A stretch of 64,000 bases of DNA, from the NCBI GenBank assembly GCA_965224675.1, contig CBDDAA010000004.1, positions 2,914,001 through 2,978,000 of the forward strand, read 5' to 3'. A model generated the notes under the pieces. That model ran no database searches. It saw only the letters and a program-made list of their open reading frames with translations, and had not been told where the DNA came from. This stretch comes from UBA7957 sp965224675 (GTDB lineage: Bacteria; Pseudomonadota; Gammaproteobacteria; Granulosicoccales; Granulosicoccaceae). The translations under genes and the position numbers were made by a program. Of this stretch, positions 53,425 to 62,117 are shown piece after piece (position 1 is the stretch's first letter; every line of letters starts with the position of its first letter).

Positions 53425-54375
53425 ATGAACGATCTGTCAGCACAAATTCATCGTGCTCTGCAAAGTGTATCCGAATATAAGAATATAGAACCTGATAGTT
53501 ACTCTACCACTCGTCTGGGCGGGCTAACCAACCTTGTCTTTAAACTGGAACCTCAAACCCAAACTGCCCGAGAGAGCATGCAGGGTAACATTGTCGTGCG
53601 TATCCCTGGTCAGGGGACAGAGGAGTATATCGACCGCTCTGTTGAAGCACACAATGCACGGCTCGCTGCCGATGCCGGTGTGTCCGCTGAAATTATCCGC
53701 GCAGACCCAGTCAGTGGAGTTTTAATTTCTCGATATATAGAAAACAGTGTCACCATGTCAGCGGAAAACTTTCTCTCTCGCACTGATAGCCCTGTACGCG
53801 CTGGTAAAGCGTTTCGTAATTTGCACCAATCGGGCAAAAAATTTAAATTCCACTTTGAATTATTTTCAATGATTGATGATTATCTCACCATACTGGCAAG
53901 CAAAACCCTCGAATTACCTGAGGGCTATAATGGAATTGTAAAAGCCGCAGAGCCTGTTAAAACAGCACTTTTAAGAAATCCTTCAGCGTTGGCACCGTGT
54001 CACTGTGATCCACTTTGCGAGAACTTTCTCGATGATGGGGATAAAATGTGGATCATTGACTGGGAATATTCAGGCATGAACGACCCATTATGGGATTTAG
54101 GTGATCTCTGCGTTGAGGGCGAATTCAACAGAGAACAGGAACACCAGATGTTAACCGCTTATTGTAATGGAGAACCTGATAAAAGCACTCTTGCAAGAGT
54201 ACTCATTTACAAAGCCATGTGTGACTTACTGTGGACACTTTGGGGCCTTATCCAACACGCAAATAACAACCCGGCAGATGATTTCTGGGCCTACGCCACA
54301 ACCCGGTTTGATCGCTGTAAGGCACTGATGAATACCCGGGAATTCAACGAAGCGGTTAGATTAGTCGCTAAATAA
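53425..54375 (+). CDS. Choline/ethanolamine kinase-like phosphotransferase
   Basis: 316 aa APH/choline kinase fold. GGLTNLVFKLE is the nucleotide loop, LAPCHCDPLCENFL is the Brenner motif (catalytic Asp), and MWIIDWEYSGMNDPLWDLGDL the choline-kinase motif with the metal Asp. It would phosphorylate choline, ethanolamine or another amino alcohol. ATG with a GGTGGAGACGAGC ribosome site, 26 bases after the flavoprotein. Confidence 0.9.
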   Translation: MNDLSAQIHRALQSVSEYKNIEPDSYSTTRLGGLTNLVFKLEPQTQTARESMQGNIVVRIPGQGTEEYIDRSVEAHNARLAADAGVSAEIIRADPVSGVLISRYIENSVTMSAENFLSRTDSPVRAGKAFRNLHQSGKKFKFHFELFSMIDDYLTILASKTLELPEGYNGIVKAAEPVKTALLRNPSALAPCHCDPLCENFLDDGDKMWIIDWEYSGMNDPLWDLGDLCVEGEFNREQEHQMLTAYCNGEPDKSTLARVLIYKAMCDLLWTLWGLIQHANNNPADDFWAYATTRFDRCKALMNTREFNEAVRLVAK

Positions 54376-54406
54376 ACGTTGTAATGCTGAAACCAACATG
54401 ACTAAA

Positions 54407-54856
54407 TCAATGCAATTTAACGCATCTGACATAATTTTCAGTTCTTTTACGAAATGAGTGAATGTGCGCATCACCGAAATTTACAACCCATGCGAAATCA
54501 TGATCGGCAGCATTTAAAGTCACAGACCAATAATAACGTGAAGCGGCTTGAAAATAATGATAAATGGATGGGCTATAGCTTTTTTCATCTATTATTGAGG
54601 CGAGCTCCTTGATGCGCGGCAATCGCCAGTCTGACTCTCCATCCAAGCGTAGATTGCTGCAGTACTCAAAAGCATCTGAGTAATTCATTTTTTCTTTAAC
54701 AGGGCGTGTCTGCCACAAGAGCCGGGTTAGTCGATCATGAACAATATCCGCAGTAGTGTTAATAAATCGACCTGTTGCAACTGCTTTTGACTCAAATAAT
54801 ACAAGTATTACAAGCAGAAAGAAGATCGAAAATAGAAATCGTCTAGGTACTTTCAT
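54407..54856 (-). CDS. Exported DUF1566 (Lcl C-terminal) protein, second copy
   Basis: 149 aa. N-terminal membrane/signal stretch (RRFLFSIFFLLVILVLF). DUF1566 pattern: DIVHDRLTRLLWQTRP, YCSNLRLDGESDWRLPRIKELASIID, RYYWSVTLNA, AWVVNFGDAH and FRKRTENYVRCVKL. It overlaps its paralogue by 14 bases. Function unknown; the family is often surface-exposed. Confidence 0.85.
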   Translation of the reverse strand: MKVPRRFLFSIFFLLVILVLFESKAVATGRFINTTADIVHDRLTRLLWQTRPVKEKMNYSDAFEYCSNLRLDGESDWRLPRIKELASIIDEKSYSPSIYHYFQAASRYYWSVTLNAADHDFAWVVNFGDAHIHSFRKRTENYVRCVKLH

Positions 54857-55499
54857 CGTAAGTACTCACACAGCGGACATAAGTATCCAACACACGTAGA
54901 AAGCAATAGGCATTACCTTCTGAAAACAAAACACTCCAGGCATGTTGAGGTGTGCCTGTATAAGGTGTCGATGCCCAGTAATTAAATGATTTGGTTGTTG
55001 GAAAAAACTCGGTATTAATGGAAGGTGCTGTCGCACTAAAATCGACCAACGAAAGCAGTTCAGCCCGTGTCGGCAATCGCCATTGTTTATCTTGTAATAC
55101 CAACCCTTGACAATACTCGAGAGCTTCCTGCCAGTTTCTCTGCTGATTATCATCATATTTTTGCCAAAGCAATGCGGTAGCCCGATCCAAAACCGTGCTA
55201 TCAGAATTATGCGTGAAATTATTCTCCTCCGGCGCGATAAAAGTAAAAGATTCCATATTCGTGGTCCCTGAATAAATGGAGTATCTATTTTGACCGTAGT
55301 CAGCAGCTTCACGGCTCCCAGCGTTCTCTTTTTGATTGATCTGAGCCCAAGCCAGGCTCGAGGCTTGTGTAAAACAAATAAAAATCAAAAGTAGTGTGAA
55401 TATGCAAAAACCAAAGGTGCTTGTCGGTGTAAATGGATGCTTCTTGTGTTTGTATAGACTTCCAGAATAAATGTGTATGAAAATCATTGCCTGAGACAC
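54843..55499 (-). CDS. Exported DUF1566 (Lcl C-terminal) protein, first copy
   Basis: 218 aa with a long N-terminus and hydrophobic segment at about 30-52 (alternative ATG four codons later). The DUF1566 domain: VLDRATALLWQKYDD, EYCQGLVLQDKQWRLPTRAELLSLVDF, YWASTPYTGTPQHAWSVLF, DTYVRCVS. Together with the following gene it looks like a tandem duplication. Confidence 0.83.
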   Translation of the reverse strand: MSQAMIFIHIYSGSLYKHKKHPFTPTSTFGFCIFTLLLIFICFTQASSLAWAQINQKENAGSREAADYGQNRYSIYSGTTNMESFTFIAPEENNFTHNSDSTVLDRATALLWQKYDDNQQRNWQEALEYCQGLVLQDKQWRLPTRAELLSLVDFSATAPSINTEFFPTTKSFNYWASTPYTGTPQHAWSVLFSEGNAYCFLRVLDTYVRCVSTYDEST

Positions 55500-55607
55500 T
55501 CCAGATTCTGCTTGCAGCCTTTAGTGTAGTGTTTAATATAAATTGGAATTGAGGTCTTGTCGATAGCTTACGTACTTAGCGACTCAATTACGCTAAATAA
55601 CTCAAGC

Positions 55608-55632
55608 TGAGGCCATATGAAACATGGCCTCA
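55608..55632 (-). terminator. Hairpin downstream of the peroxiredoxin gene
   Basis: TGAGGCCAT, 7-base loop, ATGGCCTCA: a perfect 9-bp stem about 40 bases beyond the stop on the minus strand. Confidence 0.55.
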
Positions 55633-55668
55633 ATAAGTTATATTTTCAATGGCTTATTACTAAATAGT

Positions 55669-56316
55669 CTAGCTGATTGATTTTTTACAAAAGTACCAAT
55701 CTGTACATTCATAACCTTCGGTTTCTCGTGCTTCCAGTGAATCCATATCGCCAGGCGGTGGCACAATCACTTTATCACCCGGCTGCCAGTTCTCTGGGGT
55801 TGCCACCTGATGTTTATCGGACATCTGAAGCGATGCGATCAGGCGTAAGAACTCATCAATTGATCGCCCATTAGTCATTGGATAATACACCATTGCACGT
55901 AGAATCCCCTCCGGATCAATGATAAAAGTCGCACGTACCGCCGATGTATCAGCGGCACCGGGATGAATCATTCCATACGCTCTGGCTATATTCATACTCA
56001 AATCCTCAATGATAGGAAATTGAATATCCACGCCAAAATTATCCTTGATATTGCGAACCCAGGCCAAATGACTGTATAAGCTGTCGATGGACAACCCAAG
56101 CAATTCAGTATCCATTGATTTGAATTCTTCATGGCGTTTTGCAAAAGCCATAAATTCAGTGGTACATACTGGTGTAAAGTCTGCCGGGTGAGAAAAAAGA
56201 ATTAGCCACTTACCTCGATAATCGGATAGTTTTTTGACCCCATGGGTAGTTTTTGCTTCGAACGCGGGTGCTGGCTCATTAATTCTCGGCATTGTAATTT
56301 GATTTTCAGTATCCAT
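55669..56316 (-). CDS. Prx6-type peroxiredoxin
   Basis: 215 aa from ATG 56314-56316 (MDTENQITMPRI), preceded by CGGAGAAATT; a longer frame starts inside an upstream palindrome and is not used. The peroxidatic Cys51 is in PADFTPVCTTEF; Arg and Thr of the family are present (SAVRATFIIDPEG). The C-terminus ends GYECTDWYFCKK (Cys204, Cys210), the arrangement known from Prx6-like enzymes in archaea and bacteria that use a C-terminal resolving Cys. Reduces peroxides. Confidence 0.94.
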   Translation of the reverse strand: MDTENQITMPRINEPAPAFEAKTTHGVKKLSDYRGKWLILFSHPADFTPVCTTEFMAFAKRHEEFKSMDTELLGLSIDSLYSHLAWVRNIKDNFGVDIQFPIIEDLSMNIARAYGMIHPGAADTSAVRATFIIDPEGILRAMVYYPMTNGRSIDEFLRLIASLQMSDKHQVATPENWQPGDKVIVPPPGDMDSLEARETEGYECTDWYFCKKSIS

Positions 56317-56806
56317 AATTTCTCCGTTTGCTAAATTGTTGGTGGTAAATTTGATTAACAGAGTCACTATACGGCTACAGAAATGATTAGTATAATTGAA
56401 TATACTAATCATGATATCCTATATTTTGTATCATAGAATTTAAACTAATGCGGCTGTTACTTAAAATTTCTCCGAACAGCTTGCCTATGAATTTTTTGAA
56501 AATATAAAAACCTGCAGAAGCGATGTCGAGTGATCATTTCTCCAACCGTTTACATTGGTATAACCAACCATTTACTCTACAACATTAATCCACTTATCAG
56601 CAAAGCGTACAATGCTGCGATAATTAATCGCTTGAAGTGAAAATCTGATTAGACATTTCACAACTCAATGACGATGGTGGAAAACCAGGCTTTTTCAATG
56701 CTATAACATCATTATTCTCGGGTAAAAACGCAAGGTCAATTGCCGAAAAAACAGCCAAAGTGGCTTTGAATTGTTAGTACCCCGTTAACGTAGGATTGAT
56801 GGAGTA
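56317..56806. other. Intergenic region with peroxiredoxin promoter
   Basis: 490 bases. The left part holds the inverted repeat described next; the rest contains no gene I can support. Confidence 0.5.
56383..56412. promoter_or_regulatory. Perfect inverted repeat upstream of the peroxiredoxin
   Basis: ATGATTAGTATA, 6-base spacer ATTGAA, TATACTAATCAT: 12-bp arms with no mismatch, 67-96 bases before the start codon. A candidate redox-regulator operator; it is not a match to the OxyR, PerR or OhrR consensus as I know them. Confidence 0.55.
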
Positions 56807-57352
56807 CTAGCCTCTTGATTCAAATTTTGGCTCCTCTTTTTTAATCCCTAATATCTCACGCATCCTTTTGAGTAAATCTTCGTTATCACCGTATCTGGAC
56901 TGCTTAATATCAGTATTAAACTCAGCATTAACTTCATTTTTGCATACATGAGAAAGATATAATGCCAGCTGTTTTAATTTCCCCACAGAAATATCCATTT
57001 TGAGACCTTTATTGAAATTAACCATCGCAGCTTCAACATCAGGTTTTTCAACTATAGCCATGGGTCCCCAATATAATGAACGAAAATCAACAATAGTTGC
57101 TTGAAGAATACGCTTAACATTCATGTCATTTTCTTTAAGATTTGCAATTCTTCCAGCCAGCTCTGTCGCACGGATATAGAGCGCTATCTTCTCTTCGTAG
57201 AATTTTTGATTCCACTGATTGTTGATGGCATCTGTTTGGCTTTGAAGCCCGGTGATAACTGAAATAATAACGCCTAACGCACCTATAGTGGCGACAAATA
57301 TACTTAGATATTTGGTTTGAAGCTCCCGTTTTCTGTAATGCTCAGAATCCAT
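56807..57352 (-). CDS. Membrane-anchored protein of unknown function
   Basis: 181 aa. Short charged N-terminus, one membrane segment (about 15-38), then a soluble helical domain with phrases EEKIALYIRATELAGRIANLKEN and ATIVDFRSLYWGPMAIVEKPDVEAAM. No known motif. It stands alone on the minus strand. Confidence 0.7.
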   Translation of the reverse strand: MDSEHYRKRELQTKYLSIFVATIGALGVIISVITGLQSQTDAINNQWNQKFYEEKIALYIRATELAGRIANLKENDMNVKRILQATIVDFRSLYWGPMAIVEKPDVEAAMVNFNKGLKMDISVGKLKQLALYLSHVCKNEVNAEFNTDIKQSRYGDNEDLLKRMREILGIKKEEPKFESRG

Positions 57353-57574
57353 ATTCCTAACTCCCGAAAACTAACGCATATAGTAAACATCTTGATAATG
57401 CCCGACCCCCATCCATAAGACAAATCAGCCCCCATCAATTCTTGAAATATCATCGTTCAAAAGCCGAGTGAATACCGCTATGAAATTCAATGGTCCCGCC
57501 TGAGAATCTATTCATTCCATCAGTTGCTGAAGCTGCCTATAACAGGTCGGAGAAGCAACTCGAAAAATATCGGT

Positions 57575-57841
57575 TTATCTCAGCTGACTGTCTTTACTGC
57601 CACGCCTGTTAATTCCAATCCGGTTTGCATTGTCATCATCGTTCGCTGACTGACAGCTAACACACAGGCGCACACCTGAGATCGCTTTACGACGAGCTTC
57701 GGGAATTTTCTCTTCACATTCCTCACAAAGGGTTAAACTCTCCCCTACTGGTAACCTACTTCGAGCCCGTTCTATAGCATCTTTGACACTGGCGTCTATC
57801 TGATCCTGTACAGCCCCATCGCGAGACCAACCTCCAGCCAT
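57575..57841 (-). CDS. DksA/TraR-family zinc finger protein (YbiI-like)
   Basis: 88 aa, size of YbiI. N-terminal helix MAGGWSRDGAVQDQIDASVKDAIERAR and the C4 zinc finger LCEECEEKIPEARRKA...VRLCVSCQ. DksA relatives modulate RNA polymerase with ppGpp, but short versions often lack the acidic coiled-coil tip and their function is unclear. GGAGATAAGTC ribosome site. Confidence 0.92.
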   Translation of the reverse strand: MAGGWSRDGAVQDQIDASVKDAIERARSRLPVGESLTLCEECEEKIPEARRKAISGVRLCVSCQSANDDDNANRIGINRRGSKDSQLR

Positions 57842-58156
57842 GACTTATCTCCTGAATAATTTTTGTATATTGCTTTCTTAATCAATTTTCGCAACATTAT
57901 ACAAATTAATTCGTAACAAATACTATTTAACTAATAGCACAGTAAAATCTCTAAGTAGCTTTGACAAAGCATTATCAGACAAAGGCTCCCTGCCAGAGAA
58001 TACCGACCTGGAACCTTCACTAAACTGTTCGACTTCTGACTGTATCTTAAGACATCGTTTCGTTAACGAGACCTCATGTTTGCGTTTAACCTTCATCCAG
58101 GTTTTGGGAATTGCTTATGCTCTCTGTCAATCTCACTCCCACCTTGCGCCACGTGC
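57842..58156. other. Intergenic region left of the insertion remnant
   Basis: 315 bases; no gene recognised. It holds the upstream region of the zinc finger gene and runs into the IS element. Confidence 0.4.
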
Positions 58157-58203
58157 TGTTAAATTGCACCCAAAATTGACCCACGTGTAACCCTATCCTG
58201 CTG

Positions 58204-58935
58204 ATGAATCAGCAGGGGAAAAAAGGAGTGATAGACGTGGCATTATTAAGTGTAATCAGGCGGTGGCGACACCGCGACAAGATCAGTATTCGACAGATAG
58301 CCAAGCGAACCGGGCTTTCCCGTAATACAGTCCGTAAGTATCTGGCCAACGGTATGGTCGAACCGAAGTATTCAAGACCTAAACCCCCAACCAAGCTGGA
58401 TGACTATGCCAATACGCTGACCAGCTGACTGCACCGGGAGGCAAGGCGTAAACGCAAGCAACGGTTGTCCGGTAAAGCAGCTGTTTTATAACCTAGTGCC
58501 GCTCGGATATACCGGGTCCTATGATCGGGTTGGCGCCTTTGCCAGAGATTGGCGGGCACAACAGCAGGAAGCGTCACACATAGCCAGCAGTGGCACGTAG
58601 TACCTTTGTCTTTTGGCACCAGGGGAAGCGTTTCAGTTTGACTGGAGCGAAGACTATGTGGTTCTGGGTGGCAAGAGCACCAAGTTGCAGATTGCCCAGC
58701 TCAAGCTCAGTAACAGCCGTGCTTTCTATCTGCGTGCTTACCCCCTGCAAGCCCAGGAAATGCTCTTTGATGCGCATAACCATGCCTTCAGAGTGCTCGG
58801 CGGTGTGCCAGAACGTGGCATCTATGACAATATGAAAACTGCGGTTGATAAAGTCCGCTGCGGTAAAAAGCGTGTGGTGAATGCCCGCTTCGAGGTCATG
58901 GTCAGTCACTTCATGTTTGAGTCTGATTTTTGTAA
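58204..58935 (+). pseudogene. istA: istA transposase remnant
   Basis: The N-terminal helix-turn-helix is intact (IRRWRHRDKISIRQIAKRTGLSRNTVRKYL), then a TGA at 58426 and frame changes break the gene; IstA-like sequence continues (RVGAFARDWRAQQQEA, then FQFDWSEDYVVLGGKS and RVLGGVPERGIYDNMKTAVDKV) to about 58935. The DDE catalytic core is thus split and the C-terminal part is gone. Confidence 0.82.
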
Positions 58936-58941
58936 TGACGA

Positions 58942-59259
58942 ATGGCCAACCGGTTGATACACACGGACTTAGTGATTCTGGATGAACTGGGGTATCTACC
59001 CTTTAGCCAGGCAGGTGGTGCCTTGTTGTTTCATCTTCTCAGCAAGTTGTACGAGCGTACCAGTGTCATTATTACGACCAATCTCAGTTTCGTTGAATGG
59101 CCGAATGTCTTTGGTGATGAAAAAATGACGACCGCATTACTGGATCGACTGACGCATCATTGCCATATCATCGAAACCGGAAATGATAGTTACCGGTTCA
59201 AAAACTCAACCAGTAATCAGGAGAGAAAAACAAACGAAAACCCAAGAAATGAGTCATAA
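58942..59259 (+). pseudogene. istB: istB ATPase remnant (C-terminal part)
   Basis: 105 codons similar to the second half of IstB: LVILDELGYLPFSQAGGALLFHLLS (Walker B), RTSVIITTNLSFVEWPNVFGDEKMTTALLDRLTHHCHI. The Walker A half is missing. The start codon in this frame is fortuitous and the product cannot work. Confidence 0.82.
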
Positions 59260-59378
59260 TCTGGCTTGAGTAGGCGGCTCAGTTTTCAGTGCAAATGGTG
59301 GGTCACTTTTGGATGCAATTTAACAGTTATCAATATCATCGATGATTTAAGTCTATCGATGGGAAATATTGTTATCAG

Positions 59379-60046
59379 ATTAGACACTTTGCTAGTAAAG
59401 TGTCTAATGAAAAGACCTAATTTTGGCTGTTTTTGGATTTTGCTTCGTGTTAGGGCGCACGTTGAATATATGCCAGTTTCTCATCTGCGTTAAAACCACA
59501 ACTTTTATAGAATGCATGGACTGCCTCATCTGTTTGTCCTGACATAAGCATTACCTTGTAACAGTTATTCTTCCATGCAATTTCTATCGCCCAATTTATT
59601 AATGCTTTTCCGATTCCTTGATTACGGTGTTTTAAATCGGTTATTACATTCTCTATTACGGCGTAAGGCTTTCCGCCCCGTGTCATATTTGGAATTATAT
59701 TTATGTAGCATGAGCCTAGAAGAAGATTTTCATTTTCAGCCACAATTAAATCCAGATGCTTTGATTCAATAATTTTCTCGAATACTCTATATTCAATTTC
59801 TGATGGCTCAGGGTCCTTAGAGTGTAGCTGGCGCAATAGATACAGCAGTTGATTGTAGTCTTGCTTCTGGACTAGGCGTATCTGCATCTTTTTGAAGTAC
59901 TCTATCGCATTAAACACTTTCCTAGGGAAGTGTCTAATATCACAGCCACAATTGCAAATCGTAAAGCCCATTCCTATTGGGTTTTCGTACTTATACAGGC
60001 TTAAAATTTCCGCCATATTGGACAGATGTCTAGAGAAATGTCTAAC
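59379..60046. repeat. Three related 30-bp CTAG-centred palindromes
   Basis: At 59379-59408 (12-bp perfect arms), 59909-59938 (arms with two mismatches) and 60017-60046 (weaker). All share the register and core, with arms of the type ATTAGACACTTT and a central CTAG. They flank the GNAT gene: one after its end, two upstream. Confidence 0.7.
59450..59887 (-). CDS. GNAT-family N-acetyltransferase
   Basis: 145 aa from ATG 59885-59887 (MQIRLVQKQDYNQLLYLL), the normal start for the fold. The frame is open for 97 further codons upstream, through two palindromes, which I regard as non-coding. Acetyl-CoA-binding motif A is VITDLKHRNQGIGKALINWAIE and the C-terminal motif AVHAFYKSCGF. The substrate cannot be told. 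Surrounded by palindromic repeats and next to an IS remnant, which suggests horizontal transfer. Confidence 0.85.
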   Translation of the reverse strand: MQIRLVQKQDYNQLLYLLRQLHSKDPEPSEIEYRVFEKIIESKHLDLIVAENENLLLGSCYINIIPNMTRGGKPYAVIENVITDLKHRNQGIGKALINWAIEIAWKNNCYKVMLMSGQTDEAVHAFYKSCGFNADEKLAYIQRAP

Positions 60047-60360
60047 TGAAAAATCAAACCGGAGGAACCGTACGGCATGTATGAATAAATGGCAAAAATT
60101 ATTTAAGGCTATATGTGTTGTAGGTGACCTACAAGGATATGCTACATAAGTACTGGTCACTAACAAAGGGAACGTCACCGCTGTGCTGGAGATACAGAAC
60201 TCTGGCGTGACTTAGGTGAGGCATCACCAGTTAGCAGAAGGTGTACAATTTGCCGGTTAGACAAAAATTTTGCTCTAGCCGGCAAACGATTACGCTCATA
60301 TTCGACAGGATGAAACTTCACCGCTAATATGAAAATTCACCCAAAATTCGGTAAATCACC
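59888..60360. other. Intergenic region rich in hairpins
   Basis: 473 bases with two of the CTAG palindromes and a long hairpin (60250-60285), upstream of both the GNAT and the SOS-associated peptidase genes. A minus-strand frame is open but not gene-like. Confidence 0.5.
60250..60285. repeat. Long nested hairpin
   Basis: TTGCCGGTTAGA, CAAAA-A-TTTTG, C, TCTAGCCGGCAA: outer 12-bp arms with one mismatch and an inner 5-bp palindrome. The arm includes TTAGACA as in the CTAG palindromes to the left. Confidence 0.6.
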
Positions 60361-60939
60361 ATGTGCGGTCGAATCAATGTCACTGACAACCCACTTGTTC
60401 AATGGATGTTTGACAGGATAGGCATTCCGTTTACAACAAAAACTAACACAAACTTATGTCCTACCCAGAATGTAGCTACCCTGGCTTACTTGGACGGTTC
60501 GTTACGCCACTTAAATACGATCTGGGGTATCAAAGCCGAGTGGTCAAAGAAGTTGCTTATCAATGCCCAGGGTGAAACGGTAGCCACTAATAAGAAGACA
60601 TTCAAAAATGCATTCATTCATAACCGCTGTCTAGTACCCTGTACCGGCTGGTACGAATGGCGAGATGAAGGTGGACCACGAAAACAAAAGTACTCGTTTA
60701 CCCGTGTCGATGGTGATCCATTCTTAATGGCTGGAATCTGGTATGAGGCCGAAGACTTACCGCAAGTGGTTACACTGACTATCAATCCTTCACCAAGATG
60801 CTCAGAAATCCATAACCGAATGCCATTGCTGATTATGCCTGAAAACATTGATCCGTGGTTTCACTCAACTCCTGAAGATATACAGCCGCTCTTAAAGCCA
60901 GCGAATGACGAAGTTATTAGAATTGAGCGATGTGGTTAG
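60361..60939 (+). CDS. yedK: SOS response-associated peptidase (YedK/HMCES family)
   Basis: 192 aa. Starts MCGRI, so Cys2 becomes the N-terminal residue that forms a thiazolidine crosslink with abasic sites in single-stranded DNA. Other conserved parts are NLCPTQNVATL, CLVPCTGWYEW and the catalytic His in SEIHNRMPLLI. Somewhat shorter than the E. coli protein (222). The family protects abasic sites during replication. No clear LexA box seen upstream. Ends 142 bases before the tRNA gene. Confidence 0.93.
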   Translation: MCGRINVTDNPLVQWMFDRIGIPFTTKTNTNLCPTQNVATLAYLDGSLRHLNTIWGIKAEWSKKLLINAQGETVATNKKTFKNAFIHNRCLVPCTGWYEWRDEGGPRKQKYSFTRVDGDPFLMAGIWYEAEDLPQVVTLTINPSPRCSEIHNRMPLLIMPENIDPWFHSTPEDIQPLLKPANDEVIRIERCG

Positions 60940-61080
60940 AATTTGCGAAACAAATCAGTGTGGAAATACAATTAAAGCAACACAGCCAGCTTTGATAATG
61001 AATCCTGCAACAAAGATGGGCAATGAACAATATTGCGAATCTATCTTATTGAATTAATTGATAATCTGTGAATTTATTGG

Positions 61081-61168
61081 CGGAGAGGCAGGGATTCGAA
61101 CCCTGGGAAGGCTACAAACCTTCAACGGTTTTCAAGACCGTCGCATTCGGCCGCTCTGCCACCTCTCC
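61081..61168 (-). tRNA. tRNA-Ser (anticodon UGA)
   Basis: 88 bases, starts GGAGAGGTGGCAGAGCGG and ends CCTCTCCG with an encoded CCA at 61078-61080. The anticodon loop contains TTGAAAA, with anticodon TGA read from the fourth stem. The long variable arm (about 14-16 bases) marks a class II tRNA. T arm GGTTCGAATCC. Confidence 0.96.
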
Positions 61169-61179
61169 GGAAGCGGCGC

Positions 61180-61208
61180 ATGATACTGAATTTCTGCGCA
61201 AAATGCCA
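61180..61208 (-). promoter_or_regulatory. Candidate tRNA promoter
   Basis: On the minus strand TGGCAT and TATCAT are separated by 17 bases and followed by a GC-rich discriminator (GCGCCGC), the kind that gives stringent control. The tRNA starts 11 bases later. The -35 box is weak. Confidence 0.5.
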
Positions 61209-61402
61209 CCTTTTGCCAATTTTTGAGTCGCCCTATGATAAGACTATTGAAATTGAGACAAAAAGCCCCTAGATTGCAGGTATAGATCGTGAATACAGAA
61301 TGGAATATTTGCGAAATAAACTTACCTGACATCAACTTGATGTCTATAATGTCAGGTGAATTGACGATTTCTCGTCGTGGAACTATTTAGTGAGGAGCAG
61401 CA

Positions 61403-62065
61403 ATGCAACAATCAACACAAAGTATTCAAAAAACCAGTGAATTAGCAACTAACAAAGTACTGAAGAACACCTATTCGCTTCTATCCATGACCTTATTGTT
61501 CAGTGCGCTGACAGCCGGTTTATCAATGTTTTTGGCTATTCCGCCCATGTTCTCTATAGTCAGTTCAATTGCTGCTATCGGGTTAATGTGGTTTGCACTG
61601 CCCCGGGTTGAAAATTCCAGCGGGGGTATTTGGGTGGTATTTGCTATTACCGGCCTGCTGGGTTTTGGTTTAGGTCCCATCCTATCCATGTACCTCTCTA
61701 TGCCAAATGGACCGCAGTTGGTTGCAACCTCTTTGGGTGGCACAGGTATGATCTTTTTGGGATTGTCAGCTTACGCACTGGTAAGTCGTAAGGATTTTAG
61801 CTTTCTCGGTGGTTTTTTGATGATAGGCCTGATGGTTGCATTTGGTGCGATGATTCTGAATATATTCTTGCAGATCCCCGCAATGCATCTTGCTCTCTCG
61901 GCGGCAATAATCATGATAATGAGTGGTTTTATTTTATTTGACACAAGCCGGATCATTCATGGTGGTGAGACCAATTATATCAGAGCAACCATTTCTCTTT
62001 ATCTAAGTATCTACAACATTTTTGTTTCCTTATTACAGATTCTTGGAATCATGGGCGACGACTGA
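61403..62065 (+). CDS. Bax inhibitor-1/YccA family protein
   Basis: 220 aa, seven membrane segments. LATNKVLKNTYSLLSMTLLFSALTAG start and the end YIRATISLYLSIYNIFVSLLQILGI are family hallmarks (LYLDIxNLF-like). YccA interacts with the FtsH protease and the family is linked to calcium leak. Start ATG with TGAGGAGCAGC ribosome site. Followed by a hairpin. Confidence 0.95.
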   Translation: MQQSTQSIQKTSELATNKVLKNTYSLLSMTLLFSALTAGLSMFLAIPPMFSIVSSIAAIGLMWFALPRVENSSGGIWVVFAITGLLGFGLGPILSMYLSMPNGPQLVATSLGGTGMIFLGLSAYALVSRKDFSFLGGFLMIGLMVAFGAMILNIFLQIPAMHLALSAAIIMIMSGFILFDTSRIIHGGETNYIRATISLYLSIYNIFVSLLQILGIMGDD

Positions 62066-62084
62066 TTACACTTGCTTTAGATTA

Positions 62085-62117
62085 GTTATAGTCCCGCACT
62101 CTGCAGGGGACTATAAC
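62085..62117 (+). terminator. Hairpin after the BI-1 gene
   Basis: GTTATAGTCCC, 11-base loop, GGGACTATAAC: perfect 11-bp stem, 20 bases after the stop. No T-run. Confidence 0.6.

Larger units (their letters stand above)
58157..59325. mobile_element. Decayed IS21-family insertion sequence
   Basis: 1169 bases bounded by 28-bp inverted ends that differ at only two positions: TGTTAAATTGCACCCAAAAT... at 58157-58184 and its near-inverse at 59298-59325. Contains an interrupted istA and the C-terminal part of istB. Intact IS21 elements are about twice as long, so an internal deletion removed the end of istA and the start of istB. No target duplication is recognisable next to the ends. Confidence 0.85.

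Noticed and set aside
59888..60178. N-terminal extension of the GNAT protein by 97 codons
   Set aside because: It would read through two palindromes, is Cys/His-rich and unlike GNAT N-termini; the fold begins at MQIRLVQ.
59379..60285. Integron attC sites
   Set aside because: GTCTAAC and GTTAGAC cores occur, but the distance and the simple symmetric palindromes do not give the two-box attC structure, and no integrase is present.
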